Positions 8,766-16,941 of a stretch of DNA of 64,000 bases are shown piece after piece. The notes below the pieces were generated by a model, which searched no databases, was not told the origin of the DNA, and saw nothing but the letters and a program-made list of their open reading frames with translations. A program made the position numbers and the translations under genes. The stretch's first letter is position 1; the number at the start of each line of letters is the position of its first letter. Source of the DNA: Vescimonas coprocola (GTDB lineage Bacteria > Bacillota > Clostridia > Oscillospirales > Oscillospiraceae); NCBI RefSeq assembly GCF_018408575.1, contig NZ_AP023418.1, positions 1,392,415-1,456,414 of the forward strand, read 5' to 3'.

Positions 8766-9449
8766 ATGCGTACTTTAGAGGAGCGTCTGGGCTATACCTT
8801 CCGGGATCGGAAGCGGCTGGAAGGCGCTTTATATCACAGCTCCTACGCCAATGAGCACCGCAGCTTGGGCATTCATAGCAATGAGCGGCTGGAGTTTCTG
8901 GGGGACGCCGTGCTGGGTCTGGTGACGGCGGACTATCTGTTCCGCAAGCACCCGGATCTGCCGGAGGGGGACTTGACCCGCATCCGGGCCGCACTGGTCT
9001 GCGAGGAGAGTCTGCACGAGGTGGCCCAGAGTCTCGACTTGGGATCCTATCTGAAGCTGGGCAAGGGCGAGGAGGCCGGCGGAGGCCGGCAGCGGGCGTC
9101 CATACTGGCGGACGCCACGGAGTCCGTTTTTGCCGCCGTGTATCTGGACGGCGGGTTGGAGGCGGCCCGTGCGCTCATTCACCGGGTCCTGCTGGATAAG
9201 GAGCGGGAGACGGATGTGGAGGAGCGCCGCCGGGACTACAAGACGGAGCTGCAGGAGCTGGTGCAGCGGCGCAGCAACCAGACGCTGCAATATGAATTGG
9301 TCTCCGCCAGCGGTCCGGACCACGCCAAGGTATTCACTTCCCGTGTGCTGCTGAACGGGCAGCCCATCGGGAAGGGTCAGGGCCACAGCAAGAAGGAGGC
9401 GGAGCAGGCCGCCGCCCACGCCGGTCTGGCCACCCTGATCCGGGGGTGA
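8766..9449 (+). CDS. rnc: Ribonuclease III
   Basis: RNase III cuts double-stranded RNA, including rRNA precursors. The 227-aa product has the catalytic signature ERLEFLGDAVLGLV, the DATESVFAAVYLDGG metal-binding segment and a C-terminal double-stranded RNA-binding domain (from about 155) ending in the KKEAEQAAAHAGL helix. The start at 8766 follows AAAGGAG; the open frame upstream runs through the acpP terminator and is not coding. The next gene begins at or just inside its stop codon. Confidence 0.95.
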   Translation: MRTLEERLGYTFRDRKRLEGALYHSSYANEHRSLGIHSNERLEFLGDAVLGLVTADYLFRKHPDLPEGDLTRIRAALVCEESLHEVAQSLDLGSYLKLGKGEEAGGGRQRASILADATESVFAAVYLDGGLEAARALIHRVLLDKERETDVEERRRDYKTELQELVQRRSNQTLQYELVSASGPDHAKVFTSRVLLNGQPIGKGQGHSKKEAEQAAAHAGLATLIRG

Positions 9450-9457
9450 GGGCGGCC

Positions 9458-10099
9458 ATGGGCAGATATCATGCGATCCTATTTGACATGGACGGCACCC
9501 TGCTGGACACCCTGACGGATATGCAGGACGCCGTAAACCACGTGCTGGCGGCTCACGGGCTGCCTCTGCGGACCCTTGAGGAGGTGCGGCGCTTCGTGGG
9601 AAACGGCGCCGGGCCGCTGATCCACCGGGCGCTGCCGGAGGGATATCCTCAGGAGCAGAAGGTGCTGGCGGAGTATCGGGCCTACTATCAGGCCCACAAC
9701 TGCATCCGCACCTGCCCCTATCCGGGCATCCCGGAGCTGCTGGAGCAGCTGCGTCAGCGGGGGCTGAAGCTGGCGGTGGTATCCAACAAGCCGGACGAGA
9801 CCACCCGCACGCTGGCGGCCCGGTTCTTTCCGGGGTTGGCAGCACTGGGGCAGCGAGACGGTATCCCCTCCAAGCCCGCACCGGAGATGGTGTGGAGCGC
9901 CATGGAGCAGCTGGGGGTGGACGCCCAGCACGCCCTGTATGTGGGCGACAGCGAGGTAGACGTGGAGATGGCTCACCGGGCAGGACTTCCGCTGGCGGCA
10001 GTGGCCTGGGGCTTCCGGGGGCGGGCGCTGCTGGAGCAGGCCGGCGCCCGGTGCATCGTGGACACCGTTCCGGAGCTGTTGGCCGTAGCTGCGGAGTGA
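9458..10099 (+). CDS. HAD-family phosphatase (phosphoglycolate phosphatase-like)
   Basis: Haloacid dehalogenase superfamily hydrolase, subfamily I, in the Gph/PpaX-like group that removes phosphate from small molecules. The 213-aa product has motif I FDMDGTLLDT (nucleophile and acid Asp), motif II VVSNK, and motifs III/IV with the SKPAPEM lysine and VGDSEVDVEMA. A helical cap lies between motif I and motif II. An alternative GTG at 9446 overlaps the rnc stop; the ATG at 9458 is preferred. The true substrate cannot be read from sequence. Confidence 0.88.
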   Translation: MGRYHAILFDMDGTLLDTLTDMQDAVNHVLAAHGLPLRTLEEVRRFVGNGAGPLIHRALPEGYPQEQKVLAEYRAYYQAHNCIRTCPYPGIPELLEQLRQRGLKLAVVSNKPDETTRTLAARFFPGLAALGQRDGIPSKPAPEMVWSAMEQLGVDAQHALYVGDSEVDVEMAHRAGLPLAAVAWGFRGRALLEQAGARCIVDTVPELLAVAAE

Positions 10100-10117
10100 T
10101 GGGCGGGAAAATTACTC

Positions 10118-10146
10118 TTGCAATCCGCCGCCGCTTCGGCTATAAT
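10118..10146 (+). promoter_or_regulatory. Promoter of the split tRNA-Leu gene
   Basis: TTGCAA (10118-10123), 17-base spacer, TATAAT (10141-10146), 15 bases before the tRNA 5' end. After ICE insertion it transcribes a broken tRNA and then the left end of the element. Confidence 0.8.
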
Positions 10147-10161
10147 AGTAGAGTCTCCTCT

Positions 10162-10205
10162 GCCGGTGTGATGGAATTGGTAGACGTAGTGGACTCAAAA
10201 TCCAC
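10162..10205 (+). pseudogene. 5' half of tRNA-Leu(CAA), split by the ICE
   Basis: Contains the acceptor strand GCCGGTG, the D-arm (GGAATTGGTAGACG) and the anticodon arm GTGGA-CTCAAAA-TCCAC with anticodon CAA. What follows (TTCGCCGCTTC...) offers no variable arm, T-arm or CACCGGC, so this copy cannot fold as a tRNA. The missing 3' half lies 41 kb away at 51574-51629. Joined at the 13-bp core, the two give a full tRNA with all stems paired. Confidence 0.93.
10193..10205 (+). repeat. attL core
   Basis: ACTCAAAATCCAC, identical to 51574-51586. It covers the anticodon loop and 3' anticodon stem of tRNA-Leu(CAA). Confidence 0.9.
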
Positions 10206-10284
10206 TTCGCCGCTTCATACCGCCTTGGCGGAAACCCTTGATTTTGCAAGGCTTTTTCAAAACTGAATATGTAATTTGGTTTTA

Positions 10285-10307
10285 ATGTCCCTCCATGATG
10301 TCCCTCC
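10285..10307 (+). repeat. Arm-type integrase sites, left end, outer pair
   Basis: Two copies of ATGTCCCTCC (10285-10294 and 10298-10307), 13 bases apart. The same motif recurs at 10511, 10557, 10568 and at the right end at 51400. Probable binding sites for the integrase N-terminal arm domain. Confidence 0.7.
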
Positions 10308-10351
10308 GTTTTCTCGGTTGGGGCATCGGGAGATGACTTAAAATAATAGAT

Positions 10352-10439
10352 GCCGGTGTGTTGGAATTGGCAGACGAGGCGGACTCAAAATCCGTTGGGC
10401 TAATAACCCGTGCGGGTTCGACCCCCGCCACCGGCACCA
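10352..10439 (+). tRNA. tRNA-Leu(CAA), complete, carried by the ICE
   Basis: An 88-base gene including an encoded CCA. Acceptor stem GCCGGTG/CACCGGC, anticodon arm GCGGA-CTCAAAA-TCCGT (anticodon CAA), a long variable arm as in leucine tRNAs, and T-arm GCGGG-TTCGACC-CCCGC all pair, with one G-U in the anticodon stem. It lies inside the ICE between attL and the integrase gene. Its sequence differs from the split host copy in the D-arm, anticodon stem, variable arm and T-arm, so it is not a recent duplicate. A weak promoter (TTGGGG at 10318, TAAAAT at 10339) is possible. Confidence 0.93.
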
Positions 10440-10451
10440 CACCGAATGGCT

Positions 10452-10491
10452 CGCAAACCCTTGATATAGCTGGGTTTGCGGGCTTTTCTTT
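10452..10491 (+). terminator. Terminator after the ICE tRNA-Leu
   Basis: CGCAAACCC pairs with GGGTTTGCG across an 11-base loop, then GGC and TTTTCTTT. Confidence 0.75.
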
Positions 10492-10510
10492 ATGCTCTAT
10501 ATTCTTATGT

Positions 10511-10577
10511 ATGTCCCTCGCTCATCAGCAAATTTGCCGTTTTCGGGCTGATTTTCGGAGGGACATTGGAGGGACAT
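10511..10577. repeat. Arm-type integrase sites, left end, inner group
   Basis: ATGTCCCTCG at 10511-10520 points right. Two copies of the reverse complement GGAGGGACAT at 10557-10566 and 10568-10577 point left. They directly abut the 3' end of the integrase gene. Confidence 0.65.
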
Positions 10578-10583
10578 AGCACA

Positions 10584-11777
10584 TTAAGCGGAGGGATATA
10601 CGCCCAAAATCGCATTGGCAGACGCAACCTTTGAAGTGAAATTCAAGTGCGTGTAAATGTTTGAGGTGGTCGAAATGTCGCTGTGACCCAACCACTCCTG
10701 AATTTCTTTCAGGCTGACACCGTTTGCATACAACAGACTTGCACAACTATGACGAAGATCATGGAAACGGATCTTCCGCATACCGTTCTTTTGCAGGATC
10801 AGCGGGAAATGCTGTGTGATATATCCGGGCTTCACAAGCTCACCGATTTCATTGACATAGATATAATCGACAAACTTCCTGCAATAAGATTTCCCGCACA
10901 GCTTTCGGTTCAGCTCCTGTTCTGCTTTCAGACGATGCAGCAATTCCTCAAATGGCGGCACAAGCGGCAGGCTACGATAGCTGGCCTTTGTCTTTGTCCT
11001 GTCCTTTTGAATGATCTTGCTCTTGCCGTCTATGGTCGCCTGCGTAACGGTGTGTCGAATCGTAATGGTCTTTTTCTTGAAGTCGATGGCATCCCATTTC
11101 AGGCCTACGGCCTCGCTGCGGCGCAGGCCGTAAAATGCACCGAGGATCACGCCAAGCTCAATGGGGTCGCCACGGACAACTTCAAAAAGATGGTTCAGTT
11201 CATCCTCCTCATAGAAGCTGCCTACGAACTTTTCCTTTTTTGGCCGTTCAATCCGATCTGCTGGATTCGAGTCGATCAGGCCGAGTTTGAAAGCGTGTTG
11301 CAAGGCTTTACGAATATTGGCGTGACGGTGTATGACCGTATTGGCAGAAACGCCCCGTACCGTCAATTCATAGGTGTAGTAATCCTGTATGTGCTTTGGC
11401 GTGACCTCGCACAGAGCCAGTCCGGGGTGGTGTTCCTCAAAGTACGGAATGATTTTGCTTTTTATCGTCATAGAATACGCTCCGTAAGTTGTTTCCTCCA
11501 CATTCTTTTTTGTCATATCCAGCCAGTCGAGCAGAAATGCCGTAAAAAGAATTGTGCCTGCGGGGGCTTTGCCTGTGCTGCGTTCGATTGCTCTTGCCTC
11601 TAATTCGGCTTCTTTTGCGGCACGAGCTTCGGAAAGCATTTTTTCGGCACGCTTTTTGTTTCCCTTTACGGTTAGGCCCGTGGACTTCGACGGTGTGTGC
11701 CGTTTACCGTATTCGTCCACATAGTTCAGCACCATATGATAGTACCCGTTTTTTTCTCGCAGATGTCCTGCTACCAT
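10584..11777 (-). CDS. int: ICE tyrosine integrase
   Basis: Site-specific recombinase expected to integrate and excise the ICE at tRNA-Leu. The 397-aa product has an N-terminal arm-binding domain of the Tn916 Int kind (about 1-60), a SAM-like core-binding domain (about 75-175) and the catalytic domain with R219 (YGLRRSEAVGLKW), H339 and R342 (HDLRHSC), H365 (WLGHSD) and nucleophile Y375. The start at 11777 follows AAAGGAGG; codons upstream are not needed. It lies at the left end next to attL, with xis just upstream. Confidence 0.95.
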   Translation of the reverse strand: MVAGHLREKNGYYHMVLNYVDEYGKRHTPSKSTGLTVKGNKKRAEKMLSEARAAKEAELEARAIERSTGKAPAGTILFTAFLLDWLDMTKKNVEETTYGAYSMTIKSKIIPYFEEHHPGLALCEVTPKHIQDYYTYELTVRGVSANTVIHRHANIRKALQHAFKLGLIDSNPADRIERPKKEKFVGSFYEEDELNHLFEVVRGDPIELGVILGAFYGLRRSEAVGLKWDAIDFKKKTITIRHTVTQATIDGKSKIIQKDRTKTKASYRSLPLVPPFEELLHRLKAEQELNRKLCGKSYCRKFVDYIYVNEIGELVKPGYITQHFPLILQKNGMRKIRFHDLRHSCASLLYANGVSLKEIQEWLGHSDISTTSNIYTHLNFTSKVASANAILGVYPSA

Positions 11778-11876
11778 AATAAAACCTCCTTTGAATGGTA
11801 CAGCGTAGATCCATCTGCCATTGACATTCACATTGTAGCAGAAAGAACTTCACAGGCCAAATGTGCAAACGAGGTT

Positions 11877-12095
11877 TTACGCAGTAGATTTTTCTATCAA
11901 GTCCAAGTATTCCAGAATGTTGAGCTTCGGGATTCGATAGCGGCGACCGACAATAAAGCTCTTGATCTTGCCGGACTTCAAAAGCCGATAGGCAGTTTTA
12001 TCGCAGATGCCGCCGAGCATTTCACACATTTGCTCAACATTGACTACATCGGGATAATCCGTAAATAGCAGCTTGTAGGCTGTCTGTGATTCCAT
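11877..12095 (-). CDS. xis: Excisionase-like helix-turn-helix protein
   Basis: A 72-aa DNA-binding protein of the MerR-like excisionase type: YPDVVNVEQMCEMLGG, then DKTAYRLLKSGKIKSF and the wing GRRYRIPK. Such proteins bend DNA at attachment sites and steer the integrase to excision. It lies 99 bases upstream of int on the same strand and 11 bases after the MazF-like gene. A related protein sits at the other end of the ICE (51035-51277). Confidence 0.85.
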   Translation of the reverse strand: MESQTAYKLLFTDYPDVVNVEQMCEMLGGICDKTAYRLLKSGKIKSFIVGRRYRIPKLNILEYLDLIEKSTA

Positions 12096-12106
12096 AGGCC
12101 GCCTCC

Positions 12107-12631
12107 TTACCGTCTTTTCGGCACAAGCTCGTAGTCATACCCTTTCCGCTGATTGCAGTAGGTGCAAGTGTCCTTCGCTGCCTGCAGCGGGTCGATCCTG
12201 CGCAAATAATAAGCACCCGTGCCGTAGAAATTATCGGCGCAGGTGCTGCAAAGGCAGAGGATCAGTTTTTTCGGGACGCTTTCGATCAGACCGATGCTGA
12301 CCGCCAGTGCATGGTTGATGCCGCAAATGTGCTTTTCGGACAGATGCCCGATGAAGTTTCCCAAGCGGCGCTTATCGACGGTGCGCAACTGTTCCAGCAG
12401 GACGATAGAGGGCAGCTCCAAGCCGTCCTCGGCGTCGATGTAGTAATGGGTGGGAAGTTTGGCTTTCACGCCGGTTTTGCTCGTGATGGAAGCGATAATA
12501 ACCGTGGGGCTGTGTTTGTTCCCTACATTGTTCTGAATGATCACGACGGGGCGGTAGCCCTCCCGCTCGGAGCCGATGCCCCGGCCCAGATCGGCGTAAT
12601 ACATATCGCCGCGCAAATATGTGTGGTTCAT
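12107..12631 (-). CDS. MazF/PemK-family toxin-like protein with a zinc-ribbon tail
   Basis: The first 115 residues look like the MazF/PemK ribonuclease toxin fold (MYYADLGRGIGSEREGYRPVV, then VGNKHSPTVIIASIT). The C-terminal part (about 120-174) is an extension with two CxxC pairs (C128/C131 and C156/C159) that could bind zinc. No antitoxin gene is seen on either side: downstream is xis and upstream is a 500-base gap. In this context it may be a regulator or an unpartnered toxin. Start at 12631 follows AAAGGAGG. Confidence 0.8.
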   Translation of the reverse strand: MNHTYLRGDMYYADLGRGIGSEREGYRPVVIIQNNVGNKHSPTVIIASITSKTGVKAKLPTHYYIDAEDGLELPSIVLLEQLRTVDKRRLGNFIGHLSEKHICGINHALAVSIGLIESVPKKLILCLCSTCADNFYGTGAYYLRRIDPLQAAKDTCTYCNQRKGYDYELVPKRR

Positions 12632-13135
12632 TCTGTGATGACCTCCTTTGTGTATTTAGGCGTTCCCGCCTATGTAGAGGTCAAGCGGCAGAACAGAATC
12701 AAGGTCGGTGAGAGATATAACATTCTCCGTTTCGTCAGACCCGTCCTGTCGCTTGACCGTGGTATTTTGAAGAAAATCTATTTGTCCTCGACACCCCGAT
12801 TTTCTATTGGGAAGTCATCAAGCGGCCGATGGCTGTCGGCTCCACGGGAATTTCACCCTCACGAGGTTCTCTCATGACCGCCCCCACTGCCTGCGACGGC
12901 TTCACGGTCGAAATGCCGCTTATCACGCTCGGACTATGGCTGGACGGGAGTATCGTTAGCCCTATTGCCGGTCGTCGCCGGGGCGGAAGCCGCCCGCCCG
13001 TGATAGCCGACTGTTTCTCGCTCCCCGAAATACGGATCGTGACGCAGCCGCTAATGTGGCTCATGCTTTCGCAATGGCAATAGGAATGTGCTTGACGAAT
13101 GGGTATTCGGTTGTCAAGGATCACACCTGTTTGCC
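12632..13135. other. Gene-poor stretch with open frames on both strands
   Basis: An imperfect 13-bp inverted repeat (12679-12691 and 12746-12758, GGTCAAGCG core) lies upstream of the MazF-like gene and could be an operator. Further on, 12829-13083 (plus, 84 codons) and 12804-13124 (minus, 106 codons from GTG) are open opposite each other, but neither has a good ribosome site. CTTGAC and GTCAAG form another inverted repeat at 13091-13119. No gene is claimed. Confidence 0.35.
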
Positions 13136-13180
13136 AAAAAGGAAAACAGGCAGAGAGTTTTCGTACCTCTCCACCTGTTT
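13136..13180 (-). terminator. Terminator after the sigma-like gene
   Basis: On the minus strand AAACAGG and GGAGAG pair with CTCTC and CCTGTTT and are followed by TCCTTTTT, 33 bases after the stop. Confidence 0.7.
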
Positions 13181-13212
13181 CCTCACTTAAAGGCTATTTG
13201 TGTAGTCTGAAC

Positions 13213-13692
13213 TCAAAAATTTTTGAAAAACTTTTTGAGCTTTTCCACGGCGATGTCTACGCTGAATTTTACTGCCCGTTTGGTGCATCCCTCCATTTCT
13301 GCAATCTGCTCATAGGTCAATCCCTGAAAATAGTAGAGGATCAACCTCCGCTTTTGTATTTCTGGCAGTTTTGCAATTGCCCTATGTAACCGCGCATATT
13401 CCATGCTCTGCAAGGCACTTTCTTCAACCGTCGCCGGACGATGCACTGCCCGGTCATACAACGATGCCTCCGTGAGTTCTGACTGCTCATAGTGACGATC
13501 CATCTCGTTCAGATAGGAGAGATCGTCCAGCTCAAAGGAATCGAACAGTGCAAATACGGCAGCGCTGATCTCAAAATGATGCCGATCACCCTGACCATCC
13601 GAAAAGGTCAGCCAGTGGCGTCCGTCCTCGGTCGTGCCGATGGTATAGGGATTATATTTGTCCTTTCTTCGTTTTGGATGATTTTCATCCAT
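13213..13692 (-). CDS. Sigma-70 region 4-like regulator
   Basis: A 159-aa protein whose last 60 residues form a sigma region 4 helix-turn-helix (AIAKLPEIQKRRLILYYF, GLTYEQIAEMEGCTKRAVKFS). The first half has no clear region 2, so it may act as a transcription factor rather than a full sigma factor. Similar small sigma-like genes regulate transfer or excision in Tn916- and CTn-type elements. The start at 13692 follows GGAGGG; the longer open frame upstream lacks a ribosome site. Confidence 0.75.
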   Translation of the reverse strand: MDENHPKRRKDKYNPYTIGTTEDGRHWLTFSDGQGDRHHFEISAAVFALFDSFELDDLSYLNEMDRHYEQSELTEASLYDRAVHRPATVEESALQSMEYARLHRAIAKLPEIQKRRLILYYFQGLTYEQIAEMEGCTKRAVKFSVDIAVEKLKKFFKNF

Positions 13693-14017
13693 TGTGTTTC
13701 CCTCCGTTTCGATTTGAATTTTTGGAAAATCCAAATCAGGCGGAGGGCTGCGACAGCCTGTAAATGTTCCGCAGCGCCGTTGTGTCAGCGTTGAAAGGCC
13801 GCAGAAAGCTAAGCCAAGCAAAGGCTTCGTTTTTTCAGTTCTTTCCTTGACTTTTGATAGAGTGTATCTTGAATTGTGCCAGTCGAAACAGCAACGCCAT
13901 GACTGTTTGCTGTTATGAGCCTCTTCGGCTATTTCAACACCTGGAGCATTCCTACATTCTCTCTCATGTTCTCACCTTGCCGCCGTGCGGATGAAACAGA
14001 GCTGCTTTTGTGAGGAT
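13693..14017. other. Intergenic stretch without a recognised gene
   Basis: About 325 bases between the sigma-like gene and the adhesin terminator. It must hold the promoter of the sigma-like gene, but no convincing -35/-10 pair was seen and no RNA or repeat was recognised. Confidence 0.4.
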
Positions 14018-14063
14018 AAAAAAGAGGACACTCAGCAAGTGTAACTACTTACTGAGCGCCCTC
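14018..14063 (-). terminator. Strong terminator after the adhesin cluster
   Basis: A 17-bp stem without mismatches (four G-U pairs), six-base loop and a following T-run of six, about 100 bases after the adhesin stop. Confidence 0.85.
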
Positions 14064-14166
14064 AAAACGGTGACGGAGATTGCTGCCGGATCGGCTATTC
14101 TCTTTTCAGGCGGCATATCGCCGTCACCGCCCGCTTGTTATAGAGGTATTGGGTTGTTCCTCTGTC

Positions 14167-16878
14167 TTACTTGGTGTTGGATGTCTTTCTTCTCTTCCAG
14201 CCTGCGATGCAGCACACGACCAGCAGGGCAGCGCTGAGCAGGAACAGGCCGCCCCAAACAGCCACATTGGTGGTATCTCCAGTCTGAGGTCTGTCGGAAG
14301 GCTTGGAAGGCTCAACACTGGGATTGGCAGGAGTGGGCTTCTTATAGCTGTTTGCGAAGCTGATCGCATCCACAGCAGTGGTCACGCCATCCTTGACCTT
14401 TTCCAGCTTGATCACCGGAACCAGCTTGTTTGTAGCCTTATCCAGCGTCACCGTAACGGTCACCACATAGGTGGAGTCGTCATAGGTGTATCCCTCTTTC
14501 CCGAGGTTATCCTGGGAAATAGTGAATTTGTAAGTACCTTCCTTGGTGAAGGTGATCTTGCTGAAGTCGATGTCGCCGCCGTCCTTGGAAGCTGCCGCCG
14601 TGTTCGGGAGCGTATAGCCGCTCTCGTCGTTGCCGGCATCCGGCGTTACCTTAAAGGTGAAGTCGCCGGCCTTGATGTCGCTGGTCTTGCGGTCGCCACC
14701 CAGGCTTACATTACCGGTCAGGTCCTGATCGACAGCATCGGGGGTATCGTAGGTATTGGCAAAAGTGATGCCGTCCGCAGTCTCACCGGCCTTCTCATAG
14801 GTCGCAGTCGCCACCAGGGTGTTGGTTGCAGTATCCAGCTCCACGGTGACGGTCACGGTCACAGCATTGGCATCATAGTGATAACCAGCCGCGCCCTTAT
14901 CCACCTCAGAGATGGTGAACTTATACACGCCAACCTTGGTGAAGCTGACCGTGCCGAAGGAGAAGCTGCCGTTGGCCGCCACATCCTGGCTTCCGGCGGT
15001 AAAGCCGGTGTAACCGGTCGCATCGGTAGAAGCGTCCGCTTCGATGGTGAAGCTGAACTGACCTTCCTCCATGGCCTTATCCACGCCATTCTCTTTCAGC
15101 GTCTTGTTGCCGCTGAAGGTGATGTCGGAAGGAGCCGGGGTCGCATAGGTATTGTTGAACACGACCTCCCTTACCTCATCAACATAGTCCTTGGTGTAGA
15201 TGATGGTCTTCTTCAGGGTGTTGGTGGCCTTGTCCAGCTCCACGGTAACGGTGACCTCATAAGAAGCATCGTCATAGGTGTAGCCAGCTGCACCCTTATC
15301 GTTCTGGGCCACGGTGAACTTATAGGTACCTGCCTTGCTGAAGCTGATCTCGTCGAAGGAGAAGCTGCCGTCAGCAGCAACATCCTTATCGCCAGCGACG
15401 AAACCGGTATAGCCGGTGGTATCATTGGCATCGTTGGCCACGATCTTCACGGAGAAGTCGCCGTCGTTAAAGGTCTTGTCGTTACCGTCCTCGTCCTTCA
15501 GAGTCACGGAACCGATGGTGGTATCCGTGATGGCGTCAGGAGAAGTATAGGTATTGTTGAACTCGAGCTTGTCAACGGGCTGGCCGTTCTTGGTGTAGGT
15601 GACAGTCTTCTGCAGCAGGAAGAGGACCTTGTGCAGTTCCACGGTGACGGTGACCTCATAAGAAGCATCGTCATAGGTGTAGCCAGCTGCACCCTTATCG
15701 TTCTGGGTCACGGTGAACTTGTAGGTGCCCACCTTGCTGAAGCTAATCTCATCGAAGGAGAAGCTGCCGTCAGCGGAGACGTCCTTGTCGCCAGCGACAA
15801 AGCCGGTATAGCCGGTAGCGTCATTGGCGGCATTCTCAGTGATTTTCACGGAGAAGTCACCGTCGCCAAAGGCCTTGTACCCATCCCAGCCCTTCAGCGT
15901 CACAAAACCAAAGGTGGTATCCCGCATGACATGGGGGGGATAGGTATAGTTGTTGAAGATGATATCCGTTGCCTCAACACCGTTCTTGGTATAGGTGACA
16001 TTTTTCTTCAGCGTGTTGGTGGTAGTGTCCAGTTCAACGGTAACGGTGACCTCATAAGAAGCATCGTCATAGGTGTAGCCGGCAGCGCCCTTGTTGTTCT
16101 GCGTCACCGTGAACTTGTAGGTGCCCACCTTGCTGAAGCTGATCTCGTCGAAGGAGAAGCTACCGTCAGCGGAGACGTCCTTGTCGCCAGCGACAAAGCC
16201 GGTATAGCCGGTAGTGTCATTGGCGGCATTCTCAGTGATTTTCACGGAGAAGTCACCGTCGCCAAAGGCCTTGTTCCCATCCACGGCCTTCAGGGTCACG
16301 GAACCGGAAACGGTATCCTTGACGGCATCGGGATAGGTATAGGTGTTGAAGAACACGACCTCAGGGAACACAGTACTATCAGCGGAGACATACAGCCGGC
16401 CATCCTTCTGTTCCACCTTTACATTGAAGGTCCTGGTCGCATCACCACCCACGGCATAGCCTGCGGGAGGCGTCTGTTCAACGACGGTGAAGGTATAAGT
16501 ACCCACCTTGGTAAAGGTCCAGGTGCCGACCTCGATGTCCACAGCCGCGCAGTGGGGAACGCCCGCCTTCGTAGTGACCAGACCCGTAGGCACGCCGCTG
16601 ACAGCAGTGGGATCTCCGCCGGTCTGAGTCACCTCGAACCAGAACTGCCCCGCTTCAATGTCCGCGCTGGCCTTTCCGCCGCCGGACAGCGCCAATCCGA
16701 CAAGGGGTATTAGCGTCGCATCGGCTGCCGCCGGTGCATCCTGGCTCATGTCGTCTCCCTCGACTGCGAAGGAGTTAATGGGCAGCGTTCCAACACAAAG
16801 CAGGAATGCCAGCACAAACGCCGCTATCCGCTTGCCTGAGAACAAAGCCATTTTTTCTTTATGTTTTGATTTGTACAT
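14167..16878 (-). CDS. Surface adhesin with six isopeptide-type Ig domains
   Basis: A 903-aa secreted, wall-anchored protein. It has a basic N-terminus and signal peptide (hydrophobic stretch AAFVLAFLLCVGTL), then six tandem domains of the Spy0128/FctA kind used in Gram-positive pili. Each has a Lys in a VTLK-type strand, a GTYKFT(V/I) strand with a nearby acidic residue and a closing FNNTYT-type Asn strand, so self-made Lys-Asn bonds are likely. Domains 2-4 are nearly identical in DNA, repeating every 396-399 bases. The tail has RPQTGD, a hydrophobic helix and KRRK, an unusual sortase signal (Arg for Leu). No sortase is in the window. Start chosen at 16878 after AAAGGA. Confidence 0.88.
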   Translation of the reverse strand: MYKSKHKEKMALFSGKRIAAFVLAFLLCVGTLPINSFAVEGDDMSQDAPAAADATLIPLVGLALSGGGKASADIEAGQFWFEVTQTGGDPTAVSGVPTGLVTTKAGVPHCAAVDIEVGTWTFTKVGTYTFTVVEQTPPAGYAVGGDATRTFNVKVEQKDGRLYVSADSTVFPEVVFFNTYTYPDAVKDTVSGSVTLKAVDGNKAFGDGDFSVKITENAANDTTGYTGFVAGDKDVSADGSFSFDEISFSKVGTYKFTVTQNNKGAAGYTYDDASYEVTVTVELDTTTNTLKKNVTYTKNGVEATDIIFNNYTYPPHVMRDTTFGFVTLKGWDGYKAFGDGDFSVKITENAANDATGYTGFVAGDKDVSADGSFSFDEISFSKVGTYKFTVTQNDKGAAGYTYDDASYEVTVTVELHKVLFLLQKTVTYTKNGQPVDKLEFNNTYTSPDAITDTTIGSVTLKDEDGNDKTFNDGDFSVKIVANDANDTTGYTGFVAGDKDVAADGSFSFDEISFSKAGTYKFTVAQNDKGAAGYTYDDASYEVTVTVELDKATNTLKKTIIYTKDYVDEVREVVFNNTYATPAPSDITFSGNKTLKENGVDKAMEEGQFSFTIEADASTDATGYTGFTAGSQDVAANGSFSFGTVSFTKVGVYKFTISEVDKGAAGYHYDANAVTVTVTVELDTATNTLVATATYEKAGETADGITFANTYDTPDAVDQDLTGNVSLGGDRKTSDIKAGDFTFKVTPDAGNDESGYTLPNTAAASKDGGDIDFSKITFTKEGTYKFTISQDNLGKEGYTYDDSTYVVTVTVTLDKATNKLVPVIKLEKVKDGVTTAVDAISFANSYKKPTPANPSVEPSKPSDRPQTGDTTNVAVWGGLFLLSAALLVVCCIAGWKRRKTSNTK

Positions 16879-16941
16879 TCTGTATTTTCCTTTCTCATAC
16901 AATATTTCATCGGTGTACCGCAGCACACCAAAAGTCCCCTC

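Noticed and set aside
10162-10260. A functional tRNA-Leu continuing past attL
   Set aside because: The sequence after the core gives no T-arm and no CACCGGC acceptor strand.
10285-10577. CRISPR-like repeats at the ICE end
   Set aside because: Ten-base motifs in both orientations with uneven spacing next to int fit recombinase sites, not CRISPR.
12804-13124. A 106-codon minus frame and an 84-codon plus frame in the same place
   Set aside because: No ribosome site for either and no recognised domain; kept only as a low-interest observation.
14080-16713. A plus-strand frame of 877 codons opposite the isopeptide adhesin
   Set aside because: Shadow of a repetitive gene; the minus strand has signal peptide, repeat domains and anchor.
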